Assembly: GCA_964485585.1 (NCBI GenBank)
Contig: CAZAJT010000022.1
Location: 1 to 15,271, forward strand
Reading direction: 5' to 3'
From: CAZAJT01 sp964485585
GTDB lineage: Bacteria > Patescibacteriota > Microgenomatia > UBA1406 > GWC2-37-13
DNA length: 15,271 bases
Position numbers and translations under genes: made by a program. Each line of letters opens with the position of its first letter. Within the stretch, counting starts at the first letter, position 1. Positions 5,557 to 12,784 of this stretch are shown here, piece after piece. The notes under the pieces are model-generated. The model was not told the DNA's origin. It made no database searches and saw nothing but the letters and a program-made list of their open reading frames with translations.

Positions 5557-7047
5557 ATGAATATTCTTCTTGTTTATCCCCAATATCCGGATACTTTTTG
5601 GAGCTTTAAACATGTCTTGCATTTTATATCTAAAAAAGCAGCGTTTCCACCGTTGGGGTTATTGACTGTAGCAGCAATGCTTCCTAAAAAATGGAAGAAA
5701 AAGCTCGTCGACACTAACGTTTCTGAATTAACAGACAAACATATTGCTTGGGCTGACATGATTTTTATCGGCGCTATGATTGTTCAAAAAAAGAGTGCGC
5801 AAGAGATTATTACTCGCTGTAAAAAATTCGGTAAAATTATCGTAGCCGGAGGTCCTATTTTTGTCTCCGAATACCGAAAATTCAAAGGCGTAGATCACTT
5901 TGTTCTTAATGAAGCAGAAACAACGTTGCCCCGTTTTCTTAAAGACTTGAGAAATGGTAAAACAAAACATGTGTATAAATCCACGATACGTCCGGATATC
6001 AGCAAAACTCCTATTCCTTTATGGTCATTGATTGATACGAAAGATTATGCTTCCTTGGCTCTTCAATATTCACGTGGCTGTCCCTTTAACTGCGAATTCT
6101 GTGATATCGTTTTTTTGAATGGGAGAATTCCCCGTACTAAAACACCTCAGCAAATAATGAGTGAACTGCAATCACTGTATGATTTTGGTTGGAGAGGATC
6201 GGTTTTTATAGTCGATGATAATTTCATTGGTAATCAACGAAACGTCAAGATCATGCTGCCTTTTTTAATCGAGTGGCAGAAAAAACATAATTATCCGTTT
6301 AAGTTTTTGACGGAAGCGAGCACGAATCTCGCTTCAAATAGTGAGCTTATGACAATGATGAGAATGGCAAACTTTAACAAAGTGTTTTTGGGTATAGAAA
6401 CCCCGAATGTTGAAAGTCTCAAAGAATGCGGAAAACTTCAAAATGTTGTAAGAGATTTGTCAGCTGCAATTAAAACAATACACAAAAATGGTATGCAAGT
6501 CATGGGTGGATTTATTGTTGGATTTGATAATGATTCAAAAGACGTTTTTGAAACCCAAATCAAGTTTATTCAACAAACAGGCGTCGTTACCGCAATGGTT
6601 GGAATGCTCAATGCCATTCCTCAAACGAGGCTTTGGCATAGATTAAAGAAGGAAGGAAGATTGATTAGTGATGTAACTGGAGAAAATACAGACGGGAGCG
6701 TAAATTTCGTACCGAAGATGGGTAAGGAGACATTAATTGAAGGGTACAAAAAAATTATTGATTTTATTTATTCGCCAAAACATTATTATGAACGAGTTAA
6801 TACGCTTCTTAAAGATTGTCAACCGCAGACTAAGGGAAAGCTTTCGCCAACAGACATCAAAGCCTTCGTGAGAAGTTTATGGAAGATCGGGGTTTTGTCA
6901 CAAGCAAGACTATCATATTGGTGGCTACTTATTAAAACGTGCTTTACCAGAATAAAGTCTTTGCCAATAGCAGTCGAGTTGGCAATTTATGGATTACATT
7001 ATGAAAAGATTGCTAAGAAAATCGTAAAGAATTCTTCGGTTTGTTAA
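5557..7047 (+). CDS. B12-binding radical SAM protein, HpnP-like (DUF4070 type)
   Basis: This 496-residue protein has an N-terminal cobalamin-binding Rossmann domain (about 1-140; MNILLVYPQYPDTFWSFKHVL, AAFPPLGLLTVAAMLP, IIVAGGP). It is followed by a radical SAM barrel with YSRGCPFNCEFCDI (171-184), whose Cys175, Cys179 and Cys182 give the CxxxCxxC iron-sulfur motif. The first 200 residues are, from memory, very close to hopanoid C2-methylase HpnP and relatives with a DUF4070 C-terminus. Known members transfer methyl groups or make difficult radical C-C bonds. No hopanoid or squalene genes are nearby, so the substrate is open. The start was set at 5557, not the longer 5470 frame, because family members begin MxxLLVYP and the extension overlaps the cupredoxin gene. 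Confidence 0.85.
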   Translation: MNILLVYPQYPDTFWSFKHVLHFISKKAAFPPLGLLTVAAMLPKKWKKKLVDTNVSELTDKHIAWADMIFIGAMIVQKKSAQEIITRCKKFGKIIVAGGPIFVSEYRKFKGVDHFVLNEAETTLPRFLKDLRNGKTKHVYKSTIRPDISKTPIPLWSLIDTKDYASLALQYSRGCPFNCEFCDIVFLNGRIPRTKTPQQIMSELQSLYDFGWRGSVFIVDDNFIGNQRNVKIMLPFLIEWQKKHNYPFKFLTEASTNLASNSELMTMMRMANFNKVFLGIETPNVESLKECGKLQNVVRDLSAAIKTIHKNGMQVMGGFIVGFDNDSKDVFETQIKFIQQTGVVTAMVGMLNAIPQTRLWHRLKKEGRLISDVTGENTDGSVNFVPKMGKETLIEGYKKIIDFIYSPKHYYERVNTLLKDCQPQTKGKLSPTDIKAFVRSLWKIGVLSQARLSYWWLLIKTCFTRIKSLPIAVELAIYGLHYEKIAKKIVKNSSVC

Positions 7048-7072
7048 TGGTCTGCTCCCACATTAATACTAT

Positions 7073-7101
7073 TTGACAATGTTTAAGAGATTTTATTAAC
7101 T
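7073..7101 (+). promoter_or_regulatory. Promoter of the gene at 7108
   Basis: A perfect -35 box TTGACA (7073-7078), a 17-bp spacer and a weak -10 TTAACT (7096-7101) predict a transcript start at 7108, exactly the G of the GTG start codon. Confidence 0.55.
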
Positions 7102-7107
7102 TAAATC

Positions 7108-7863
7108 GTGATAAAGAAAATTACACTGGCAATTGGAATACTAATCTTGATTTTAGTATCGGCAGCTTTTCTGAGTATGAAAGCTGCTCAGAGTAAACCT
7201 CCGCCTGAAATTGTTGCCAACTTCACCAATCTTGACAAGATAGAAAAGATCTCCCGATATAGAAGCTGTACCGGTCATGTGACAGTGCCTCAAGATGAGC
7301 GGGAAGGGAAAAGAAATATGAAGCATTATTTTTGGGTGAAACCTGAATATAATAAGAGCAAGACCGTTGAGATTTATTCTCCGTATGAGGGGTATGTAGC
7401 AGACATCCGTTCTGACCCACAGGATAATCTGGAAGGAGAGATCTGGATCTCTTCCGAAAAGATCTTTGCTCTGATGCCTCCTTTTGGGGTGTGGAGCTTC
7501 AGTGTGCAACATATAGATGTAAGAGGCGATCTGAAGCTGGGGGATAAAGTTAAGGCTGGAGAGCTCATTGGTTGGGCTGCACTTTCTGAAAAAAGAGGCA
7601 ACTCTTTTGACATCATCTATGGAAAAAGCGGTTTTCCTCCCAAAAGGATTGATAACTGGACCGCACCATTTGCTGATTTAGACTCTGTTTTTAACCATAT
7701 GAACGATGAAGTTTTTGCCCAGTATCAGAAAAAAGGGATCTCTTCAAAACAAGATATTCTCATCTCCAAAGAGAAAAGAGACCAGAATCCGTGTCAATAC
7801 AAAGAAAAGGGACCATACTTTATGAATCGTGACGATCAGGACAACTGGGTTTATCTACAATAA
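7108..7863 (+). CDS. Membrane-anchored protein with degenerate M23-like domain (paralog 3)
   Basis: This 251-residue protein has a signal anchor (residues 5-23) followed by YRSCTGHVTVP (51-61) and MKHYFWVKPE. It then has the M23-like beta core: VEIYSPYEGYVADI (87-100), WSFSVQHIDV (129-138), DKVKAGELIGWAAL (146-159) and SFDIIYG (166-172) at the place of the HxH strand, with both His missing. After the core, APFADLDSVFNHM (186-198) parallels VAPFDYFSEPL in the 3717 protein. I infer a catalytically dead paralog of the proteins at 2342 and 3717. The GTG start is supported by the promoter at the leaderless distance. Its TAA stop overlaps the ATG of the acetyltransferase gene by one base, so the two are translationally coupled. 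Confidence 0.68.
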   Translation: MIKKITLAIGILILILVSAAFLSMKAAQSKPPPEIVANFTNLDKIEKISRYRSCTGHVTVPQDEREGKRNMKHYFWVKPEYNKSKTVEIYSPYEGYVADIRSDPQDNLEGEIWISSEKIFALMPPFGVWSFSVQHIDVRGDLKLGDKVKAGELIGWAALSEKRGNSFDIIYGKSGFPPKRIDNWTAPFADLDSVFNHMNDEVFAQYQKKGISSKQDILISKEKRDQNPCQYKEKGPYFMNRDDQDNWVYLQ

Positions 7864-8342
7864 TGGAAATCGTACCGTACGAAATAAAAGATAGTACTTC
7901 GGTCACAGCGTTTTTTAGAGAAATTTTCGATGAAATGGGATGGAAAGAACGAGTGTCTGACCATATGGATCAACCTCATCTTTTATTCCATCTTCCACAG
8001 GAAGGATTACTCTTGCTTGTAAAGAAAGATAATAAGATAATAGGAACTGCAGGTATTATTTTTTTAACCAAAACCGATGGTCTTATCAAACGATTTTACA
8101 TTGGTCAACAATATAGAGGCACAGGAATTGCGCAACTATTGCTTGACGAGCTGGAAAAGAAAGCAAAAATACAGGGCCTAACACAACTGATATTGGATGT
8201 ATCTAAGGGTAATACTCGTGCAATTCGCTTTTACGAGAAAAGTGGATTTAGCAAGACAGAAGTCATCCCTCAAGAAGGTTGGCTTGAAAGTTGCAAACCA
8301 GAAACTCATTACTACTTCATGAAAAGATTGCTAAGAAAATAG
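7863..8342 (+). CDS. GNAT family N-acetyltransferase
   Basis: This 159-residue single GNAT domain carries the acetyl-CoA binding motif QQYRGTGIAQLLLDE (82-96, the Q/RxxGxG/A pattern) preceded by strand IKRFYI. The late motif LILDVSKGNTRAIRFYEKSGF is typical of the family (N-x-x-A-x-x-F-Y-x-x-x-GF). The acceptor substrate cannot be predicted. The start ATG overlaps the preceding TAA (TAATG), which suggests coupled translation with the M23-like gene. A strong terminator follows 23 bp after its stop. Confidence 0.9.
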   Translation: MEIVPYEIKDSTSVTAFFREIFDEMGWKERVSDHMDQPHLLFHLPQEGLLLLVKKDNKIIGTAGIIFLTKTDGLIKRFYIGQQYRGTGIAQLLLDELEKKAKIQGLTQLILDVSKGNTRAIRFYEKSGFSKTEVIPQEGWLESCKPETHYYFMKRLLRK

Positions 8343-8364
8343 CAAAGAACTCCTGGAACTAAAG

Positions 8365-8397
8365 GTTTTGAGCGGTAATCGCTCAAAACTGGTTTTT
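8365..8397 (+). terminator. Rho-independent terminator after the acetyltransferase gene
   Basis: A perfect 10-bp stem, gttttgagcg/cgctcaaaac (8365-8374, 8380-8389), with loop gtaat is followed by TGGTTTTT. It separates the plus-strand block from the convergent transporter operon. On the minus strand the stem is followed only by CTTTAG, so any reverse activity should be weaker. Confidence 0.85.
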
Positions 8398-8424
8398 GGG
8401 TCATACCCCTGATTATTGAAATTA

Positions 8425-9225
8425 CTATACACTTTTATTTACGAACAAACTTATAAAAAATATTAAAAGAGCAACCAGTACGATACTTCCTCCACTTGGA
8501 AGGTTAAGATAGTAAGATATGAACAATCCTCCTATTACTGAAAGCAGAGAACAAACTAAAGCAAGAAGAGTGGTTTTGAAAAATCCTTTCTTGAATTGAA
8601 TTGCCGCAATAACAGGAATTACCATAAGAGCTCCCACTAGAAGTACTCCAACGACCCTCATTGCAAGAGATACCGTTATAGCTGCAAGTACGGTGAGTAC
8701 GATGCCAAGCTGTTTTACTGATAAGCCGCTCACTTTTGCAAGCTCTTCATCATATGAAATAAGAAAAAAACTTTTATAAAACGTGATAACAATAAAAATA
8801 GCTAAAAACCCAAACAATGAGATAATAAATAGATCCCCCGATGATACTGTTGTTATACTTCCAAATAAATACCCGAAAATATTTACATTTAAGCCACCGT
8901 TTAGGCTTATTAACATTATTGCTGTAGCTAAACTTCCTGATAAAAATATTGCCAGTATTGAATCGCTGAATACCTTTTTTGATTCCCGAAGGTATTCCAT
9001 TCCGATTGCTGCTGCTATAGAACTCATTAATGCGCCTACGACCGGGTTAATATTCATTATTATTCCACCTGCTATTCCAACCAGTGAAACATGTGCGAGT
9101 GTGTCCGCCATAAGGGAATAACGACGAACAACCAAGAAGATACCGATTAAAGGAGCGATAATGCCAACAATTATACCGGCAATAAATGCTCTTACCATAA
9201 AATCGTACTGAAATATCTCTAACAT
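8425..9225 (-). CDS. znuB: Metal ABC transporter permease (ZnuB/TroC-type)
   Basis: This 266-residue membrane protein of the ABC-3 family has about eight hydrophobic segments. The family-typical start is GIIAPLIGIFLVVRRYSLMADTLAHVSL, and the cytoplasmic coupling region is ISYDEELAKVSGLSVKQLG (about 157-175). It forms the membrane channel for zinc or manganese import with the ATPase encoded 3 bp upstream and the binding protein before that. Length is normal for the family. The gene symbol follows the zinc system, but manganese cannot be excluded from sequence. Confidence 0.9.
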   Translation of the reverse strand: MLEIFQYDFMVRAFIAGIIVGIIAPLIGIFLVVRRYSLMADTLAHVSLVGIAGGIIMNINPVVGALMSSIAAAIGMEYLRESKKVFSDSILAIFLSGSLATAIMLISLNGGLNVNIFGYLFGSITTVSSGDLFIISLFGFLAIFIVITFYKSFFLISYDEELAKVSGLSVKQLGIVLTVLAAITVSLAMRVVGVLLVGALMVIPVIAAIQFKKGFFKTTLLALVCSLLSVIGGLFISYYLNLPSGGSIVLVALLIFFISLFVNKSV

Positions 9226-9228
9226 AGT

Positions 9229-9960
9229 TTATCGTTGATGATGAATATGTGTAATTTTCTTACCATACAGTTTTTCAATAATATTTTCCTCTTGTATCTG
9301 CTTCGGAGAACCGGAGCAGACTAGTCTTTTATTAAGACATACTATCTCTTTTACTTCCTGACTTATGACGTCTATATCGTGTGAAACAAAGAGAATAGTA
9401 AGCTTCTGTTTTTCATTGAGTTGTCTCAAAAAAGCATAGAAATCTTCCTGAGCAGATACGTCAATACCTACAAAAGGTTCATCAAGCATAAGAATCTTTG
9501 GTTTACTTGTTAGCGCTCGCGCGACATACACTCTTTGTCGTTCTCCACCGGATAACTCGTTTAATAATTTATTTCTGAAACGCTCTATGCGAGCAGCTTT
9601 CAAAGCCTCTTCGATTACGAGATGATCCTGTTTATTTAATCTTCCGAAAGGATTAATCTGTGGAGTTCGACCGCTTTCGACTACTTCATATACCGTTGCA
9701 GGAAAAGACATGTTTTCCTGAGCAATGCGTTGAGGCACGTAACCGATTACCGTCGATTTATCGAAAATCTTCACCGTGCCTTCCTGTGGCCTAAGGAGTC
9801 CCAGAAGTATTTTGAGAAGCGTTGTTTTTCCGCCGCCGTTTGGTCCAATAATACCAATGTAGTCACTCTCCCTAACCGAAAAAGAGATATGCTCGAGTAT
9901 CTTGTTTGCGCCATAACTATAACTTAAATTTGATATCTCAATAAGTATTCTCATATGCAT
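9229..9960 (-). CDS. znuC: Metal ABC transporter ATP-binding protein (ZnuC-type)
   Basis: This 243-residue ABC ATPase has every motif intact: Walker A GPNGGGKTT (39-47), Q-loop VPQR (Q77), signature LSGGE (136-140), Walker B ILMLDE (156-161) and H-loop VSHD (H194). It energises import through the permease encoded next. The start overlaps the end of the binding-protein gene by 10 bp, so translation is likely coupled; the ATG two codons later is an alternative start. The C-terminus is His-containing (KKITHIHHQR), a feature seen in some zinc importers, though here only three His are present. Confidence 0.92.
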   Translation of the reverse strand: MHMRILIEISNLSYSYGANKILEHISFSVRESDYIGIIGPNGGGKTTLLKILLGLLRPQEGTVKIFDKSTVIGYVPQRIAQENMSFPATVYEVVESGRTPQINPFGRLNKQDHLVIEEALKAARIERFRNKLLNELSGGERQRVYVARALTSKPKILMLDEPFVGIDVSAQEDFYAFLRQLNEKQKLTILFVSHDIDVISQEVKEIVCLNKRLVCSGSPKQIQEENIIEKLYGKKITHIHHQR

Positions 9961-10871
9961 GATAAAGCCATCTTTAAATTAGCAAGATTCTGCTTCATAA
10001 GCATGAAGTAATCTCTGCCTGAATTCATATCTTCTTCAGTTAATCCCTCTATCGGATTTAGAACCAGTGTCTTTGCACCAATCTCGCTTGCGACTGTTTC
10101 TGAAAGCTTTGGACTAACTAATGTTTCGAAGAAGATATATCCTATCCCTTTTTGACGAGCAATATTGGCTATTTCAGCTATACGATTCGGCGATGGTTCT
10201 TCATCCGGAGATAAACCTGATATATAGAATGTCGTAAGATTATATCTTTTTGCTAAATAATTAAAGGCTCTATGAGAAACAATAATTTCTCGAAGCTTAC
10301 AAGAGAATAAACCTTCCTTATAATCCTCATCAAGTTTAGTAAGTCTATTTTTAAAAGTTTTGCTGTCTATTTTATACTTCGCTTCATTTTGAGGATCAAT
10401 TTTAATTAAAGCATCAGTTATCGCATCTATTTGTTTTTGCACCAGTATTGGGTCTAGCCAAAAATGCGGGTCGTTCTCATCTGGGGAAACAGCATGGTCG
10501 CTCATCTTAATAGTTACGACTCCTTTTCTTTTCACCTCATCCTGTATTTTATCTGCCCACGGATCCAGACCGTTTCCATTAAATATGAAAAGTTTTGATG
10601 AGCGTATATCAATAATATTTTGTGGAGTAGGCTCATAATCATGCGGCTCTATACCTGAAGGGGTAACATTGACGATTTCCACTTGCTCACCCCCGATTTG
10701 ACTCGTAAAAAAATACAGAGGATAAAAGGAGGTAGCAACTTTCATCTTCGTATTTGCAGGAGCTTCCGGAGTTGGTCTTTTAATGAGGACTCTTCGAAAA
10801 ACTATCAGAAGTAATAATCCGATAAGAAAAGCGATCAAAACGTTCTTTATATATTTTTTGTTACTATTCAT
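9951..10871 (-). CDS. znuA: Metal-binding protein of zinc/manganese ABC importer (ZnuA/TroA family)
   Basis: This 306-residue cluster A-I solute-binding protein has an N-terminal membrane anchor (residues 8-25) rather than a lipobox. The metal ligands expected for the family are in place: His77 in IEPHDYEP, His136 in NDPHFWLDP, His200 in VSHRAFNY and an acidic residue in NPIEGL (E275). The His-rich loop of Gram-negative ZnuA is absent; the corresponding stretch, SDHAVSPDEND, is short. The ATG at 10871 was chosen over the TTG at 10907 because the anchor then starts normally and an AATAAC box (10878-10883) ends 6 nt before it. A protein held on the outer face of a single membrane by an uncleaved helix fits a cell without an outer membrane. 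Confidence 0.9.
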   Translation of the reverse strand: MNSNKKYIKNVLIAFLIGLLLLIVFRRVLIKRPTPEAPANTKMKVATSFYPLYFFTSQIGGEQVEIVNVTPSGIEPHDYEPTPQNIIDIRSSKLFIFNGNGLDPWADKIQDEVKRKGVVTIKMSDHAVSPDENDPHFWLDPILVQKQIDAITDALIKIDPQNEAKYKIDSKTFKNRLTKLDEDYKEGLFSCKLREIIVSHRAFNYLAKRYNLTTFYISGLSPDEEPSPNRIAEIANIARQKGIGYIFFETLVSPKLSETVASEIGAKTLVLNPIEGLTEEDMNSGRDYFMLMKQNLANLKMALSCI

Positions 10872-10877
10872 ACATTT

Positions 10878-10883
10878 GTTATT
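10878..10883 (-). promoter_or_regulatory. Possible -10 box of the znuA operon
   Basis: AATAAC on the minus strand (4 of 6) ends 6 nt before the ATG at 10871. It is weak alone but has the same spacing as the stronger boxes elsewhere. I see no Zur-type operator. Confidence 0.3.
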
Positions 10884-10964
10884 GTTGACAATGAACACAG
10901 AGACCAAAAATCCTAAATATTCATAAGTAAGACAAAATCATTGTTGTAAATAATGCGCAATAAA

Positions 10965-11492
10965 TCAATCTCCCTCAAAGGATACTTGAGCATAGTAGTT
11001 GATTCCTTCCTTTTCTAATTTTTTTCCTCCGCCCAAATCTGGCAGATGCACGATGAATGCAACTTCAACTATTTCCCCCCCCAATTTTTGGACCAATTTA
11101 ACTGCAGCTAGTGATGTTCCGCCCGTTGCAAGTAGATCATCGACGATGATCACCTTCTGGCCTTTAGATAAGGCATCTTTATGAATCTCTACCGTGTCTG
11201 TTCCGTATTCTAATTGATATTCCTGTTTTTCGGTTTCCGACGGCAATTTGTCCTTTTTTCTTATCGGTACAAATCCTTTTCCAAGAACGAAAGCGAGTAC
11301 TCCCCCTATGATAAACCCACGCGAATCGATCGCGATAACCACATCGAAGTTTTTATCCTTGTATCTGTTAATGAAATCTTCTAAACATATTCGCAACCCT
11401 ACGGGATCTTTGAGCAAGGTTGTTATATCTCTAAACATTATTCCTTTTTTTGGCCAGTTCGGGATTGTTCTAATTCTTGATTTTATTGGCAT
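10965..11492 (-). CDS. apt: Adenine phosphoribosyltransferase
   Basis: This 175-residue enzyme converts adenine and PRPP to AMP. The PRPP-binding motif VIIVDDLLATGGT lies at 114-126. EYGTDTVEIH (95-104) is the flexible-loop wording specific to adenine enzymes, and KGIMFRDITTLLKDP (16-30) is the usual N-terminal signature. Length matches bacterial Apt. It overlaps the end of the upstream phosphorylase gene by 10 bp, so the two enzymes are made together and form a two-step adenine salvage route. The 93 bp to the start of znuA show no terminator. Confidence 0.96.
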   Translation of the reverse strand: MPIKSRIRTIPNWPKKGIMFRDITTLLKDPVGLRICLEDFINRYKDKNFDVVIAIDSRGFIIGGVLAFVLGKGFVPIRKKDKLPSETEKQEYQLEYGTDTVEIHKDALSKGQKVIIVDDLLATGGTSLAAVKLVQKLGGEIVEVAFIVHLPDLGGGKKLEKEGINYYAQVSFEGD

Positions 11493-12223
11493 TTTAATTT
11501 GGGAATAACCGCATATAGCAATTCCTTAACTTTATCTGCATTTTTTTGCATTCTATCTAAAATCATCTCAAAACTTACCGGTTCTTCGTCTTCTTTCCAG
11601 CAATCATAATCGGTTGACATACCAATAGATTGATAAGGAATACCCAGTTCGTTTGCAAGTATTACCTCTGGACAAGTTGACATATTGACAACGTCAGCTC
11701 CCCATGATTGGTACATGATGCTTTCTGCTCTCGTTGAAAATCTTGGTCCTTCAATTGTTATAACTGTAACATCTCTATTATAGGTAAATCCCAGCTCCTC
11801 GCTTGTTTCACAAAGCGTATCCCTCAGTTTTTTACTGAAAGGATCAGCCATCGGCGTATGAACAACCTTATTTTTAAAAAAGGTTTGCTCTCGACGTTTG
11901 GTAAAATCAATAAACTGATTGGGAAATACTAAATTGCCCGGTTTGATTTCCTCTTTTAGGGAACCGACTGCTGTTGTTGCCAAAATGCAGTCGCAGCCTT
12001 CTTTTTTAAGAGAAAAAATATTCGCTAAATAATGAACTTCTGTTGGCGGTACGCCATGGTTTTTACCGTGCCTTGCTAAAATTACGACAGTCACTTTATC
12101 AATTTTACCGATGGTAAGAACAGACGAGGGCAAGCCATATTTTGTCTTTATTTTTTTCTCCCGAGCATCGTGCAATATTTTCGGATCATCCAAACCGGAT
12201 CCCCCAATTATTCCCACTTTCAT
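11483..12223 (-). CDS. mtnP: S-methyl-5'-thioadenosine phosphorylase
   Basis: This 246-residue member of the trimeric purine nucleoside phosphorylase family has GIIGGSGL (4-11), ARHGKNH (50-56), TTAVGSL (83-89), IEGPRFSTRAES (157-168) and NMST (180-183). STDYDCW (203-209), whose Asp pair contacts the adenine base, favours methylthioadenosine over guanosine-type substrates. It cleaves methylthioadenosine, a by-product of polyamine and homoserine-lactone synthesis, to adenine and methylthioribose-1-phosphate. The adenine is then used by the adjacent apt product. Adenosine phosphorylase activity is an alternative. Start context: a promoter with a 2-nt predicted leader. Confidence 0.94.
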   Translation of the reverse strand: MKVGIIGGSGLDDPKILHDAREKKIKTKYGLPSSVLTIGKIDKVTVVILARHGKNHGVPPTEVHYLANIFSLKKEGCDCILATTAVGSLKEEIKPGNLVFPNQFIDFTKRREQTFFKNKVVHTPMADPFSKKLRDTLCETSEELGFTYNRDVTVITIEGPRFSTRAESIMYQSWGADVVNMSTCPEVILANELGIPYQSIGMSTDYDCWKEDEEPVSFEMILDRMQKNADKVKELLYAVIPKLKCQ

Positions 12224-12231
12224 ATCTCACT

Positions 12232-12260
12232 AGTTTAAACGAGTCTTTCTCATTATTCAA
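12232..12260 (-). promoter_or_regulatory. Promoter of the mtnP-apt operon
   Basis: On the minus strand a -35 TTGAAT (12255-12260), a 17-bp spacer and a -10 TAAACT (12232-12237) predict a start about 2 nt before the ATG at 12223. No Shine-Dalgarno sequence can fit in the leader. Confidence 0.5.
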
Positions 12261-12321
12261 ATTCCGACAATTCTTCCCTGATTCTGGAAACACATTGGTA
12301 TTTCTATAGACTTATTCGATC

Positions 12322-12398
12322 GGTACCATAGTTCTTACTTTTTTTCGAGCACTCGAGGAAAAGCCAAGGATCCTGACGGAAACTGCTTCCTGATATAA
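12322..12398 (+). pseudogene. Decayed VOC (glyoxalase-like) gene fragment
   Basis: This stretch aligns by eye with the intact VOC gene at 3328-3690. tactttttt, gagcactcg and ggaaaa[g]ccaaggatcc (12336-12373) match 3456-3509 with two missing pieces of about 8 nt. gacggaaactgcttcctgat (12375-12394) then matches the end of the gene that encodes DPDGNYFQLM. The join falls at gatcc, which occurs twice in the intact gene (3505-3509 and 3637-3641), so a 132-bp deletion between these short repeats explains it. One frame still reads AKDPDGNCFLI before TAA at 12396. The 5' part is not recognisable and the fragment is surely non-functional. Confidence 0.7.
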
Positions 12399-12399
12399 T
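12394..12399 (+). promoter_or_regulatory. Candidate -10 box upstream of the DUF5676-like gene
   Basis: A perfect TATAAT sits at the very end of the VOC relic. It would give a leader of about 85 nt for the gene at 12492. A nearer TATCAT at 12462-12467 is an alternative. In contrast to most genes here, this one has a real leader and ribosome binding site. Confidence 0.35.
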
Positions 12400-12474
12400 G
12401 TCGCAATAAATACCATTTAACAAATGTAAGTATTGATCCTGAATAATTGTGTATTTTCAGGTATCATAAGAAAA

Positions 12475-12484
12475 GAGAGGAGGT
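12475..12484 (+). promoter_or_regulatory. Strong Shine-Dalgarno site of the DUF5676-like gene
   Basis: The run agaggaggtg, 7 nt before the ATG at 12492, is a near-perfect anti-16S match. It decides the start against the longer in-frame start at 12447, and it is the only consensus ribosome binding site in the window. Confidence 0.85.
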
Positions 12485-12491
12485 GGGGAAT

Positions 12492-12758
12492 ATGAAAAAA
12501 GATCCGCAAGCAACAGCAAATGCATTAGCCGTGGTTGGAGGAGCATGGTACGCACTTTGTGTAGTATGGATAGCAGTTTCAAAGGCGAGCTACATGGGTA
12601 TTATGGGTACGTGGTTCCATGGGGTAGATTACGGCGCGCTTCCCTCAGCGCCGCTCACTATAAACTCAGCATTAGTAGGACTGGTAAGTTTTGTAGCGTT
12701 TGCATGGATTTCCGGATATTTCTTTGCCGTAGTTTATAACTATTTTGTAAAGAAATAA
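12492..12758 (+). CDS. Small two-helix membrane protein (DUF5676-like)
   Basis: This 88-residue protein has two hydrophobic helices (residues about 10-30 and 58-82) linked by a loop with GTWFHGVDYGAL (39-50). The pattern NALAVVGGAWYALC...WFHG[VI]D followed by a second helix is what I recall of DUF5676 membrane proteins, whose function is unknown. The strong Shine-Dalgarno site suggests high expression, unlike its leaderless neighbours. The last 19 nt of the gene, encoding YFVKK and the stop, recur at 3212-3230. Confidence 0.75.
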   Translation: MKKDPQATANALAVVGGAWYALCVVWIAVSKASYMGIMGTWFHGVDYGALPSAPLTINSALVGLVSFVAFAWISGYFFAVVYNYFVKK

Positions 12759-12769
12759 AAAACATCTGT

Positions 12770-12775
12770 TATACT
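12770..12775 (+). promoter_or_regulatory. -10 box of the PAP2-like gene
   Basis: TATACT predicts a start near 12782, leaving about 3 nt before the GTG codon at 12785. Confidence 0.5.
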
Positions 12776-12784
12776 TGCCATCAA

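Noticed and set aside
5557..7047. Naming the radical SAM gene hpnP
   Set aside because: Similarity to the N-terminal wording of HpnP does not prove the hopanoid substrate, and no hopanoid gene is in view.
2342..7863. Calling the M23-like proteins active peptidoglycan hydrolases
   Set aside because: None has the HxH strand, and only the 3717 protein keeps an HxxxD, so the zinc site is incomplete.
8783..9121. 112-codon plus-strand frame inside the permease gene
   Set aside because: It is antisense to a well-supported ZnuB permease with low-complexity Ile-rich content.
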